DNA from: Sphingomonas arvum
GTDB taxonomy: Bacteria > Pseudomonadota > Alphaproteobacteria > Sphingomonadales > Sphingomonadaceae
Direction: 5' to 3'
Assembly (NCBI RefSeq): GCF_026013565.1
Contig: NZ_JAPDOB010000002.1
Location: 434,001 to 498,000 of the forward strand
DNA: 64,000 nt
Positions 56,607 to 64,000 of this stretch are shown here, piece after piece (position 1 is the first letter of the stretch; every line of letters starts with the position of its first letter). The notes beneath the pieces were generated by a model that saw only the letters and a program-made list of their open reading frames with translations, did no database searches and was not told the DNA's origin. The position numbers and the translations under genes are program-made.

Positions 56607-57907
56607 TCGGTCGTTTGCTGGCGCTCGCCGTCGCCGCCTTTCTCGCGAGTCCTGCCACTGCCGCGCTTACTCCGGCCGAGCAGCGGATGGCCGCGACCGT
56701 GCAGGCCGAAAATGACCGCACGCTCGGGTTGCTCGAGCGGATGGTCAACCAGAATAGCGGTACGCTGAACCTGGCCGGGGTCGAGGCAGTCGGCCGGATG
56801 ATCCGCGCCGAACTGGAGCCGCTCGGCTTTCAGGTCCGCTGGATTCCATTGCGGGAGACCGGCCGCGCCGGGCATCTGGTGGCCACCCACAAGGGCCGGG
56901 CGGGTACCAAGCGTCTGCTGCTCATCGGCCATCTCGACACGGTGTTCGAGCCGGACTCGCCGTTCCAGCGCTTCGTTCGGGAAGGCAACAAGGGCCATGG
57001 CCCCGGCGCGTCGGACGACAAGGGCGGCGTGGCGGTGATGATCGCCGCTCTCCGCGCCATGCAGGCGGCCGGCACCCTGCGCGGAGCCAACGTCACTGTC
57101 TTCCTGACCGGGGACGAGGAGGACGCCGGCAGCCCGCAGGCGATTGCCCGCCGCGACCTGATCGCCGCCGGCAAGGCGGCCGACGTCGCGCTCGACTTCG
57201 AGGGGCTGGTCCGCGAGAATGGGCAGGACATGGGCTCGGTCGCCCGGCGCAGCGCGCAGGATTGGGTGCTGACCGTCCGAGCCCGCAGCGCCCACTCGAG
57301 CGGAGTTGGTGGCGGTTCCGGCTACGGCGCAATTTACGAGCTGACCCGCATCCTCGACACGTTCCGGCGCGAGCTGCCTGAGCCCAACCTCACCTACAAT
57401 GTCGGGTTGGCCGGCGGCGGCACCACCGCCGCCTTTGACGCCGGCAAGGCGCGGGTGGAGGCGACCGGCAAGCCCAACATCATCGCTCCGGTGGCCGTCG
57501 CCCGCGGTGACCTCCGCGCCCTCAGCGCCGAGCAGATCGCCCGCGTGCAGGCAAAGATGCAATCAATCGTGGCGCAGAACCGCCTGGCTGGCGTGACCGG
57601 CGCCGAGCTGGTGTTCGAGGAAGGCTATCCGCCGATGGCGCCGACCGCCGGCAACCGGGCCATCCTGGACCGGCTAAATCGGGTCAACGCCGACCTCGGC
57701 CTGCGCGCCATGCCCGCCCTTGATCCGATCAAGCGCGGCGCGGGGGACATCAGCTTCGTCGCGGCCGACGTCGACGGGTTGATCGGCCTGGGCCCGGCGA
57801 GCAGCGGGGACCATACGGCCGAGGAGCGCGTCGACCTTCCTACCATCCCGCTCCAGGCGACCCGCGCGGCCATCCTGATGAGCCGCCTAGCCCGGGAGCG
57901 GCGATGA
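56603..57907 (+). CDS. Exported M20-family metallopeptidase (glutamate carboxypeptidase-like)
   Basis: A 434-residue protein from the ATG at 56603 overlapping the fahA stop. The signal peptide is [16 protein letters not shown] with cleavage after ATAA. Two-zinc site residues are visible: LIGHLDTVF (His), GHGPGASDDKGG (bridging Asp), LTGDEEDAGS (catalytic Glu) and SSGDHTAEE (last His). A dimerisation lid lies between. It removes C-terminal or amide-linked residues in the periplasm. Coupling to tyrosine genes suggests cotranscription without an obvious metabolic link. Confidence 0.88.
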   Translation: MIGRLLALAVAAFLASPATAALTPAEQRMAATVQAENDRTLGLLERMVNQNSGTLNLAGVEAVGRMIRAELEPLGFQVRWIPLRETGRAGHLVATHKGRAGTKRLLLIGHLDTVFEPDSPFQRFVREGNKGHGPGASDDKGGVAVMIAALRAMQAAGTLRGANVTVFLTGDEEDAGSPQAIARRDLIAAGKAADVALDFEGLVRENGQDMGSVARRSAQDWVLTVRARSAHSSGVGGGSGYGAIYELTRILDTFRRELPEPNLTYNVGLAGGGTTAAFDAGKARVEATGKPNIIAPVAVARGDLRALSAEQIARVQAKMQSIVAQNRLAGVTGAELVFEEGYPPMAPTAGNRAILDRLNRVNADLGLRAMPALDPIKRGAGDISFVAADVDGLIGLGPASSGDHTAEERVDLPTIPLQATRAAILMSRLARERR

Positions 57908-58206
57908 GCGACGTGATCGATAATCGACAGGAACGGCGCTTTGAGCTGGACCTCGGCGGCGGCGGCATGGCCTTCACCGCCTACCGATTGGAAGGTAACC
58001 GGATCGTCTTCCCGCACACGGTGGTGCCCGAAGGTCATGAAGGGGAGGGGATCGGCAGTCGGCTGGTCCGCGCCGCGCTGTCGTCCGCTCGGGAACGCGG
58101 GCTCTCGGTTGTTCCGCAATGCTCCTTCTTCGCTGCCTACATGGCGCGCCATCCCGAGACGCACGACCTGCTCGACCCGGACGCCGCCGGTCTGCTCGAC
58201 CATTAG
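57904..58206 (+). CDS. Small GNAT-like acetyltransferase (YjdJ/GCN5-related type)
   Basis: A 100-residue protein with an ATGA overlap to the peptidase gene. FELDLGGGGMAFTAYRLEGN and TVVPEGHEGEGIGSRLVRAA followed by LSVVPQCSFFAAYMARHPE match the minimal GNAT fold (Acetyltransf_CG), which keeps only the acetyl-CoA loop G-x-G-I-G. It closes the coupled hmgA-fahA-peptidase unit. The substrate is unknown. Confidence 0.85.
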   Translation: MSDVIDNRQERRFELDLGGGGMAFTAYRLEGNRIVFPHTVVPEGHEGEGIGSRLVRAALSSARERGLSVVPQCSFFAAYMARHPETHDLLDPDAAGLLDH

Positions 58207-58227
58207 CAATCGATTCTCGCCGATCAT

Positions 58228-58243
58228 GTGACCTTTGCGTCAC
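58228..58243. promoter_or_regulatory. Inverted repeat GTGAC-N6-GTCAC upstream of the autotransporter gene
   Basis: A perfect 5-base inverted repeat with a 6-base spacer lies 80 bases before the autotransporter start, where an operator could be. The spacing does not fit the CRP consensus. No factor can be named. Confidence 0.3.
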
Positions 58244-58322
58244 TTGTCAGTCGCGCTTGCGCAAGCCCATAGCAGCCACCTTGCGGCCGCATGTTCCGCG
58301 GCCAGGGAGGGGAAGTACCCGC

Positions 58323-60143
58323 ATGACCAAGTTCCTTCGCAGCGCCCTGCTGGGCGCCAGCCTGCTCGGCCTCGCCACCGCCGCGACACCCGCGTCCGCG
58401 CAGCAGGTCGACCGCATCGTTACCTTTGGCGACAGTTATGCCGACGACGGCAACCTGTTCCAGCTGACCGGCCTCAACCCGCTGACCTTCCAGAACGGCA
58501 TCTACCCGACGGGCCGATTTTCGGGCGGGACCAATTATGTCGACACGCTGTCGACCATTCTCGGCGTGCCGGTCGAGAACTTCGCCGTTGGCGGCGCCAC
58601 TGCCGTCCGCGGCAGCGGTTCGGCCTTCGACCTCCAGCTGCAGGTCGATCAGTTCCTGAATGTCGGCACGCAGCTGCCCGCATTTCCGAACGGCGCCCCG
58701 AGCTTCGACGCGAACGACCTCGTCACCGTGTCGATCGGCGGCAACGACGCCCGCTACTTCCAGCAGGGCATCTCCAACGGTCGCACCGTGACCGACTCCA
58801 TCAACGCCACCACGACCCAGCTCAACCGGCTGGTCGGCGCCGGCGCGCAGAACTTCAGCGTGCTGGCCGGCAACACTGCGCTCCTGCCGGAGATCGCAGG
58901 CAACACGGCAGCGCAGCAGACCCGTCAGGCGTTCTCGAACACCTACAACACGGCCGTGCAGAACCTGCTGGCCGGCTACGCCGCAAACGGCGCGGTGGTC
59001 CACTATCTCGACCTCACGGCCGTTTCGAACAGCATCGCGCTCGATCCGGCCGCCTACGGCCTGGCGAATGGCGTCGCTTGCCCGGCAACCCAGGCCAACG
59101 TGATCTCCGGCTGTGCGGGCTACCTGTTCTACGTCGACAATCTGCACCTTAGCTCGAACGGTTTCGCGGTGGTTGGCCGTTATGTCGCGGCGCAGCTGCA
59201 GGGCCCGCTGGTGCTCGCCGCCCCGTCCGACCTGCAGCTCGACACCGCCCGCCAGTTAGGTCGCACGCTGGAAGGTCGGCTCGACACCGGCAGCCCGCGT
59301 GACGGCGAGACGGCGCAAGGGCTGCGCGTGTTCGCGCAGGGTGAGGCCTTCTCGCGCGATGCGCGCGCGACCACCCGCACCAACGGCTTCGACATCGACG
59401 GCGTCGGCGGCACGGCGGGTGTGGAGCTGGGCTTCGGCGGCAACGGCCTCATCGGCCTCGCCGGCGGGTACAGCCACGGCCGGACCAAGTTCCACACGAA
59501 CACCGCCGACGGCAAGGCGCGCACCTGGCAGGTCGGCGGCTATGCCGGCTACGCCGTCGGGCCGGCGTTCGTGCAGGGTCACCTCGGCTACGGCCGGACC
59601 AAGCATGAGTTCGACCGCACCGGCGTGGTCCTGCCAGTCGGCGGCGACGTCGACGGCCACCATGTGGTCGCCGGCGCTAAGGCCGGCTACCTGGCCCCGC
59701 TCAGCATCTTCCGCGCCGGCCCGTTCGTCGCGCTCGACTATGCCCGGGCGACAATCGACGCCTACACCGAAGAGGGGGATGCGGCCCTGACGCTGAACGT
59801 CGGCAAGCAGCGCGTGAAGGCGGTGACCGGCAACCTCGGCATCGAGGCGCGCGGCGACTTCGGGGGTCGCGGCGTCGGTCTGAAGCCGTTCGTGCAGGCC
59901 AGCCTGGAAAAGGAGTTCTCAGGCGACGGGCGTACCATCCGCTTCGCGCAGACCGCCTCGCCGGTGATCGTCAACAGCTGGGCGCTCGATGACCGCTCCA
60001 AGAAGCTCTACGGCCGGGTTGCGGGCGGCGCCTCCGCGGCGATTCTGCCGGGCACCAGCGTCGACCTGCAGCTCGGCACCACCGTCGGCAAGGATGAGGG
60101 CAACGAGACCAACGCCCAGGTCGGCGTTCGCGTCGGCTTCTGA
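58323..60143 (+). CDS. GDSL/SGNH-esterase autotransporter (EstA-like)
   Basis: A 606-residue protein from the ATG at 58323 with GGGAGGGGAAG upstream. The signal peptide is KFLRSALLGASLLGLATAAT with cleavage after ASAQ. The passenger esterase has block I TFGDSYADDGN (nucleophile Ser), GGND (block III) and YVDNLHLSSNG with the catalytic Asp and His (block V). The C-terminal autotransporter beta domain (about residues 330-606) ends in the outer-membrane signature VGVRVGF. It would display a lipid or ester hydrolase on the cell surface, as EstA of Pseudomonas does. Confidence 0.9.
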   Translation: MTKFLRSALLGASLLGLATAATPASAQQVDRIVTFGDSYADDGNLFQLTGLNPLTFQNGIYPTGRFSGGTNYVDTLSTILGVPVENFAVGGATAVRGSGSAFDLQLQVDQFLNVGTQLPAFPNGAPSFDANDLVTVSIGGNDARYFQQGISNGRTVTDSINATTTQLNRLVGAGAQNFSVLAGNTALLPEIAGNTAAQQTRQAFSNTYNTAVQNLLAGYAANGAVVHYLDLTAVSNSIALDPAAYGLANGVACPATQANVISGCAGYLFYVDNLHLSSNGFAVVGRYVAAQLQGPLVLAAPSDLQLDTARQLGRTLEGRLDTGSPRDGETAQGLRVFAQGEAFSRDARATTRTNGFDIDGVGGTAGVELGFGGNGLIGLAGGYSHGRTKFHTNTADGKARTWQVGGYAGYAVGPAFVQGHLGYGRTKHEFDRTGVVLPVGGDVDGHHVVAGAKAGYLAPLSIFRAGPFVALDYARATIDAYTEEGDAALTLNVGKQRVKAVTGNLGIEARGDFGGRGVGLKPFVQASLEKEFSGDGRTIRFAQTASPVIVNSWALDDRSKKLYGRVAGGASAAILPGTSVDLQLGTTVGKDEGNETNAQVGVRVGF

Positions 60144-60167
60144 TCGGAATTCGATTTGAGACCAAAG

Positions 60168-60198
60168 AGGGCGTCGGCCAAGTGCCGGCGCCCTTTTT
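60168..60198 (+). terminator. Rho-independent terminator of the autotransporter gene
   Basis: An 11-base stem (AGGGCGTCGGC with GCCGGCGCCCT, one T-G wobble), 5-base loop and a run of five T, starting 25 bases after the stop. Confidence 0.82.
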
Positions 60199-60243
60199 GA
60201 TGCACGGGCGTTTTCGCCGGGGCTGGATTGCCGGAGAACGCCG

Positions 60244-60777
60244 ATGCCGATGAACTTGCTACCGCCGTCCACACTCAGCCGTGAACTGCGAGAAGGTCGC
60301 TCGGGCGACCTGACCCGCCGGCGTTGGGCGATCGGGCTGAGCTTCGCCGGTGGCACGATCGGCATGATCGTCGCCGCCTACCAGACCGGCATGATCAAGC
60401 GGCTGCCCGACGTCCTTCCCGGCCGCATCTGGGATGCGGAAAAGGTCGATGCCTCCGACTATGCCTACAAGCGGCTTCAGGGGCCGGATGGGCCACTGAT
60501 GATGCTGACCTATGCGGTGACCGCCACCCTGTTCGCTACCGGCGGCAAGGAGCGGGCCGAACAGCAGCCGTGGATCGTGCTTGGAGCCACCGCCAAGGCG
60601 TGGGGCGACCTCGTCACCTGCCTGCAGTTGACCCGCGAGGAGTGGCGCGACAATTGTGCGCTATGCAGTTGGTGCCAGGTTGCGACCGGCCTGAGTGCAG
60701 TCACCGCTGTCCTCAGTGTGCCCGAGGCCCTCCAGGCTGGCCGGGCACTGCTGGGCGCATCCGCGCAGCCCGCCTGA
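60244..60777 (+). CDS. VKOR-family-like membrane protein
   Basis: A 177-residue protein. ELREGRSGDLTRRRWAIGLS, GMIVAAYQTGMIKRLPD and VDASDYAYKRLQGPDG fit the sphingomonad proteins annotated as vitamin K epoxide reductase family. Four hydrophobic segments are likely. The redox motif region reads CALCSWCQVATG, with the C-x-x-C pair expected in the last membrane helices. The second, loop-borne cysteine pair of classical VKOR enzymes is not evident, so disulfide chemistry is uncertain. It is convergent with ruvA, 3 bases apart. Confidence 0.65.
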   Translation: MPMNLLPPSTLSRELREGRSGDLTRRRWAIGLSFAGGTIGMIVAAYQTGMIKRLPDVLPGRIWDAEKVDASDYAYKRLQGPDGPLMMLTYAVTATLFATGGKERAEQQPWIVLGATAKAWGDLVTCLQLTREEWRDNCALCSWCQVATGLSAVTAVLSVPEALQAGRALLGASAQPA

Positions 60778-60780
60778 GCG

Positions 60781-61374
60781 CTACTTCGCTGCCTTTCGAA
60801 GGGCCAGCCGGACCAAAGCGTCCAATGTTGCCGCCGGCCCCAGCTCCTCGTTGGCCGCTGCGACGGCGGCGCTTGCTTCGGCCGGCTTGAACCCCAGGTT
60901 GGCGAGCGCCGAAAGGGCGTCCGCCGCTGCGCCGCCCTTGGGGGTTGCAATGCCCGGCGCGAGTCCTGCCGCCAGCCCGAGTTTGCCCTGCAGCTCCAGC
61001 GCGATCCGCTGCGCCAGCTTCGGGCCGACCCCGCTCGCGCGGGCAATCATCGCCTTGTCCCCGGCCGACACGGCGCGCGACAGTTCGTCCGGCGACAGGA
61101 TCGACAAGATCGCAAGCGCCAGCCGCCCGCCGACACCCTGGACCAAGGTCAGCTGCCGGAACGTTTCCCGCTCAGCCGCCGAGCCGAAGGCGAACAGCGT
61201 CATGCTGTCCTCGCGTACCTGTAGTTCCGTCAGCAGCACGACCGATCCACCGGCCGGGGGTAAGGCGTCCAGCGTCTTGCCCGACGCGAGGACCAGGTAC
61301 CCAACGCCGTTCACGTCGATGACGGCGCTGTCGGCGGTTGCTTCGATCAGCACGCCCGATAATCTGGCAATCAC
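60781..61374 (-). CDS. ruvA: Holliday junction branch migration protein RuvA
   Basis: A 197-residue protein. Domain I is [20 protein letters not shown] and the helix-hairpin-helix region is [19 protein letters not shown], then [20 protein letters not shown]. Domain III is the C-terminal UBA-like part ([16 protein letters not shown]). It binds the four-way junction and loads RuvB. ruvB is not beside it here; the neighbour downstream is the convergent VKOR-like gene. Confidence 0.95.
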   Translation of the reverse strand: MIARLSGVLIEATADSAVIDVNGVGYLVLASGKTLDALPPAGGSVVLLTELQVREDSMTLFAFGSAAERETFRQLTLVQGVGGRLALAILSILSPDELSRAVSAGDKAMIARASGVGPKLAQRIALELQGKLGLAAGLAPGIATPKGGAAADALSALANLGFKPAEASAAVAAANEELGPAATLDALVRLALRKAAK

Positions 61375-61464
61375 GTCGTCAGTCTCCCCCCGCGCTCACG
61401 CCCCCGCTGTCGATGGACGAGCGCCGCGCACCCTTGGTCTTGCGATTTCTTGGATCCGCCAAGC

Positions 61465-61956
61465 TCAGGGTGAGCGCAAGCTGCTTCGTGCTGTGCTCGC
61501 CAGGTGGTGCGCATGGGTGATCGCCACGGCCAGCGCATCCGCGGCGTCCTCGCCCGCGATCACCGCTCCGGGCAACAGGCGAGCGACCATCGCATGCACC
61601 TGGTCCTTGGCCGCGCCGCCGGTGCCGACCACCGCCTTCTTGACCAGCGTCGGCGCATATTCCCCGACGGCGAGCCCGCTCCGCCCGGCGCACATCAGCG
61701 CAACGCCGCGCGCCTGCGCCAGCTTCAGGGTCGAGCCCGGGTTCTGGTTGACGAATACCTCCTCGGCGGCCGCCGCCTGAGGCCGGTGCTCGGCGATCAC
61801 CGCCTCTAGTGCGGTCGCCAGCAGCACCAGTCGTTCAGCCAAGGGAGCGGACGTGGGCGTCCTCACCTGCCCATTGGCAACATGCGCCAGCCGATTGCCG
61901 TCCGCCCGGATGATCCCCCAACCCGTGCAGCTGAGCGACGGATCAAGGCCAAGCAC
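61465..61956 (-). CDS. ruvC: Holliday junction resolvase RuvC
   Basis: The product resolves Holliday junctions. Catalytic acidic residues are in [31 protein letters not shown] and [16 protein letters not shown] (two Asp). The start is unclear. GTG 61956 gives 163 residues but trims the first beta strand. CTG 61962 restores the usual M-I-V-L-G-L-D opening, overlaps the yebC stop (CTGA) and has GGAG about 8 bases upstream. ATG 62007 would overlap yebC by 49 bases. ruvA follows 90 bases later. Confidence 0.92.
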   Translation of the reverse strand: MLGLDPSLSCTGWGIIRADGNRLAHVANGQVRTPTSAPLAERLVLLATALEAVIAEHRPQAAAAEEVFVNQNPGSTLKLAQARGVALMCAGRSGLAVGEYAPTLVKKAVVGTGGAAKDQVHAMVARLLPGAVIAGEDAADALAVAITHAHHLASTARSSLRSP

Positions 61957-61958
61957 GA

Positions 61959-62702
61959 TCAGGCGAGCTTCTCCGCGACCGCGTCGCTGATCTCGTAATT
62001 GCCCCACACGGTCTGGACGTCGTCGTCCTCGTCCAGCGTGTCGATCAGCTTGATGAGCTGCGCCGCGTCGTCCTCGCCGACCTCGACCGGGGTCTGCGGC
62101 CGCCAGGCGAGCTTGGTGGCGTCGGCCTCGCCGAGGCTGCCTTCCAGCGCCTTGGCGACCTCGTGCAGGCTGTCGACGCTGGTCCAGATGCGGTGGCCGT
62201 CATCGTCGCTCTCGACATCGTCGGCACCGGCCTCGATCGCCGCTTCCAGCACCTTGTCGGCGTCGCCCGCGGTCGCCGGATATTCGATCAGGCCGAGCCG
62301 GTCGAAGCCGTGGCTCACGCTGCCCGATGCGCCGAGGTTGCCGCCGTTCTTGGAAAAGATCGTCCGCACGTTGGTCGCGGTGCGGTTGCGGTTGTCGGAC
62401 AGCGCTTCGACGATCAGGCTCACCCCGCCGGGGCCAAAGCCCTCGTACCGGATCTCTTCATAGCTCTCAGCATCGCCCGCCGACGCCTTGTCGATCGAGC
62501 GCTGGATGTTGTCCTTGGGCATGGATTGCGCCTTGGCGGCCAGCACCGCCGCGCGCAGCCGGGCGTTCATCTCCGGGTCCGGCAGGCCCATCTTGGCCGC
62601 GACCGTGATCTCGCGCGACAGCTTGGAGAACATCGCCGAGCGCTTCTTGTCCTGCGCGCCCTTGCGATGCATGATGTTCTTGAATTTGCTGTGACCTGCC
62701 AT
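61959..62702 (-). CDS. yebC: YebC/PmpR family translation or transcription regulator
   Basis: A 247-residue protein of usual length. [20 protein letters not shown] is the family's signature N terminus, and [20 protein letters not shown] and [18 protein letters not shown] are its conserved middle. Members are described as DNA-binding regulators, and TACO1-type members as helpers for translation of difficult peptides. The arrangement yebC-ruvC-ruvA is common in bacteria. Confidence 0.94.
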   Translation of the reverse strand: MAGHSKFKNIMHRKGAQDKKRSAMFSKLSREITVAAKMGLPDPEMNARLRAAVLAAKAQSMPKDNIQRSIDKASAGDAESYEEIRYEGFGPGGVSLIVEALSDNRNRTATNVRTIFSKNGGNLGASGSVSHGFDRLGLIEYPATAGDADKVLEAAIEAGADDVESDDDGHRIWTSVDSLHEVAKALEGSLGEADATKLAWRPQTPVEVGEDDAAQLIKLIDTLDEDDDVQTVWGNYEISDAVAEKLA

Positions 62703-62716
62703 GGCCGTTGCTCTCC

Positions 62717-62959
62717 TTAGTGCAGGCCCAGCGCGTTGCGGTAGGTCTCAAGCAGCGCGTCCTGCTCGTCGCGGGCGTGCTTCTCCATCTTTCTGAGCCG
62801 GACGATCTGGCGCATGATCTTGCTGTCGAAGCCCGTCGCCTTGGCCTCGCCGTAGACGTCCTTGATGTCGTCCGCGACACCCTTCTTTTCCTCTTCGAGC
62901 CGCTCGATGCGCTCGATGAACAGCCGCAGCTGCTCTGCCGAGACGTTGTCGTCCGCCAT
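62717..62959 (-). CDS. gapR: GapR-like DUF2312 nucleoid-associated protein
   Basis: An 80-residue helical protein. [40 protein letters not shown] and [12 protein letters not shown] are near-consensus for DUF2312/GapR, the alphaproteobacterial protein that encircles overtwisted AT-rich DNA ahead of replication and transcription. It lies 14 bases upstream of yebC on the same strand and is divergent from pyruvate kinase. Confidence 0.92.
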   Translation of the reverse strand: MADDNVSAEQLRLFIERIERLEEEKKGVADDIKDVYGEAKATGFDSKIMRQIVRLRKMEKHARDEQDALLETYRNALGLH

Positions 62960-63084
62960 AAACCCCGATTCCCCGCGTGAATGTCAGTTGCCCGCGGCGC
63001 ATTAGAGGAGCCGCGGGCGTTCTTACAAGCGGTTGAACCGCACGGCTCAGCGGCTATGGCCTTCCCGCAACAAGGGAGATGTGA

Positions 63085-64000
63085 GTGGCGAAGGTGGTCG
63101 GCCCGCGGGGGCGCAAGGTCAGGATCCTCGCCACGCTGGGGCCAGCGAGCGACAGCCGGGAGATGATCGCCAAGCTGATGTCCGCCGGCGCCGACGCCTT
63201 CCGCATCAACATGAGCCACGGCGACCAGCAGGCGAAGGCCCAGCTCGTTCAGGCGATCCGCTCGTTGGAAGAAGAATCCAAGCGGCCAAGTACGATCCTG
63301 TTCGATCTTCAGGGACCCAAGCTGCGGGTCGGTCGCTTCATCGACGGCTCGGCCGAAATCGCAACCGGCAGTCGCTTCCTGCTCGACCGTTCCAGCGAGT
63401 CTGGCACCGCCGAGCGCGCTGAACTGCCGCACCCCGAACTGTTCGAGGCGGTCAGCGAGGGCGACCGGCTGCTGATCGACGACGGCAAGATCAGGCTGCG
63501 CGTGGCGGCGGTCGCGCCCGAGCGGATCGAGACCATCGTCGAGGTCGGCGGCCGGATCAGCGACAACAAGGGCGTCAACGTGCCCGATGTGCTGGTGCCC
63601 ATCCCCGCTCTGACCGAGAAGGACCGCAGCGATCTGGAATTCGCATTGCAGCAGGGGGCCGACTACATCGCCCTGTCATTCGTCCAGCGGGCCGAGGACG
63701 TGGAGGAAGCGCGGCGCCTGATCGGCGACAAGGCGCTGCTGATGGTCAAGATCGAGAAACCGTCGGCGATCGAGCGGCTGGAAGGCATCCTTGCCCATGC
63801 CGATGCCGCGATGGTCGCGCGCGGCGACCTTGGCGTCGAGCTTCCACCCGAGGCAGTCCCGGCGCTGCAAAAGCGAATCGTCGCGCGCTGCCGCGAACTC
63901 GGCAAGCCGGTGGTCGTCGCGACGCAGATGCTGGAATCGATGATCCACGCGCCGACCCCGACCCGGGCCGAAGTGAGCGACGTGGCCAATGCCATCTACG
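63085..64000 (+). CDS. pyk: Pyruvate kinase, 3' end outside window
   Basis: The frame from GTG 63085 (GGGAG ribosome site 5-6 bases upstream) runs to the window edge, giving 305 residues. RKVRILATLGPASDSREMIA, FRINMSHGD and ILFDLQGPKLRVGRF are the N-terminal phosphoenolpyruvate-site segments. The B domain follows, then LLMVKIEKPSAIERLEGI with the catalytic Lys, MVARGDLGVELPPEAVP and VVVATQMLESM. It makes pyruvate and ATP from phosphoenolpyruvate, downstream of the Entner-Doudoroff pathway encoded at 25-31 kb. Confidence 0.95.
   Translation, partial: MAKVVGPRGRKVRILATLGPASDSREMIAKLMSAGADAFRINMSHGDQQAKAQLVQAIRSLEEESKRPSTILFDLQGPKLRVGRFIDGSAEIATGSRFLLDRSSESGTAERAELPHPELFEAVSEGDRLLIDDGKIRLRVAAVAPERIETIVEVGGRISDNKGVNVPDVLVPIPALTEKDRSDLEFALQQGADYIALSFVQRAEDVEEARRLIGDKALLMVKIEKPSAIERLEGILAHADAAMVARGDLGVELPPEAVPALQKRIVARCRELGKPVVVATQMLESMIHAPTPTRAEVSDVANAIY

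Noticed and set aside
58228-58243. CRP-type binding site (TGTGA...TCACT)
   Set aside because: The spacer between TGTGA and TCAC is 8 bases, not the 6 required by the CRP consensus. Kept only as an unnamed inverted repeat.

Overview
The window is GC-rich, densely packed chromosomal DNA from an alphaproteobacterium, most probably a sphingomonad. The evidence is indirect: a complete Entner-Doudoroff gene set, a GapR-type nucleoid protein, the very long NAD-dependent glutamate dehydrogenase, sphingomonad-style small proteins and an HWE-type sensor kinase. No rRNA, tRNA, CRISPR array, transposase or integrase was recognised.

Positions 1-17,400 are looser and more accessory. They hold a PhoD-like phosphatase cut by the window edge, a probable fragment of an aspartyl/asparaginyl hydroxylase gene, a LuxR-type regulator, a LemA/M48 protease pair divergent from a PspA-type envelope-stress gene, a frameshifted cupin remnant, an S41 peptidase, two PAS sensor kinases in tandem, a small HTH protein, and a striking single-chain fusion of an adenylating enzyme, an acyl carrier domain and a membrane acyltransferase (14156-16612). 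From 16.9 to 22.4 kb an Rrf2 regulator with a cysteine cluster precedes a sulfate uptake operon (sbp, porin, cysT, cysW, short cysA).

Positions 22.4-31.2 kb carry a Na+/H+ antiporter, an Nramp metal transporter, and the glucose pathway as one tightly coupled minus-strand operon, zwf-pgl-edd-glk-eda. Next come a glycine-zipper lipoprotein, a TonB-like gene and a decayed cysteine-peptidase gene with three separate lesions (33000-33514). From 33.6 to 45.8 kb are housekeeping and oxidoreductase genes: an alpha/beta hydrolase, the small and large subunits of an isoquinoline-oxidoreductase-like enzyme lying 7 kb apart, a DUF885 lipoprotein, the coupled run lgt-midA-GNAT-pgeF, an acyl-CoA synthetase, ferrochelatase and acetoacetyl-CoA reductase.

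Positions 45.9-64 kb contain a ribbon-helix-helix protein, the 1,543-residue glutamate dehydrogenase coupled to an ATP-grasp gene, a PAS protein with an acidic linker, the tyrosine-degradation genes hmgA-fahA coupled to an M20 peptidase and a small GNAT protein, a GDSL autotransporter, a VKOR-like protein, ruvA, ruvC, yebC, gapR, and a pyruvate kinase that runs off the right edge. Glucose oxidation through the Entner-Doudoroff operon would feed pyruvate kinase. Tyrosine breakdown (fumarate, acetoacetate) and glutamate dehydrogenase (2-oxoglutarate) both feed the TCA cycle. Many neighbouring genes overlap by 4 bases (ATGA/GTGA), which was used to choose start codons.
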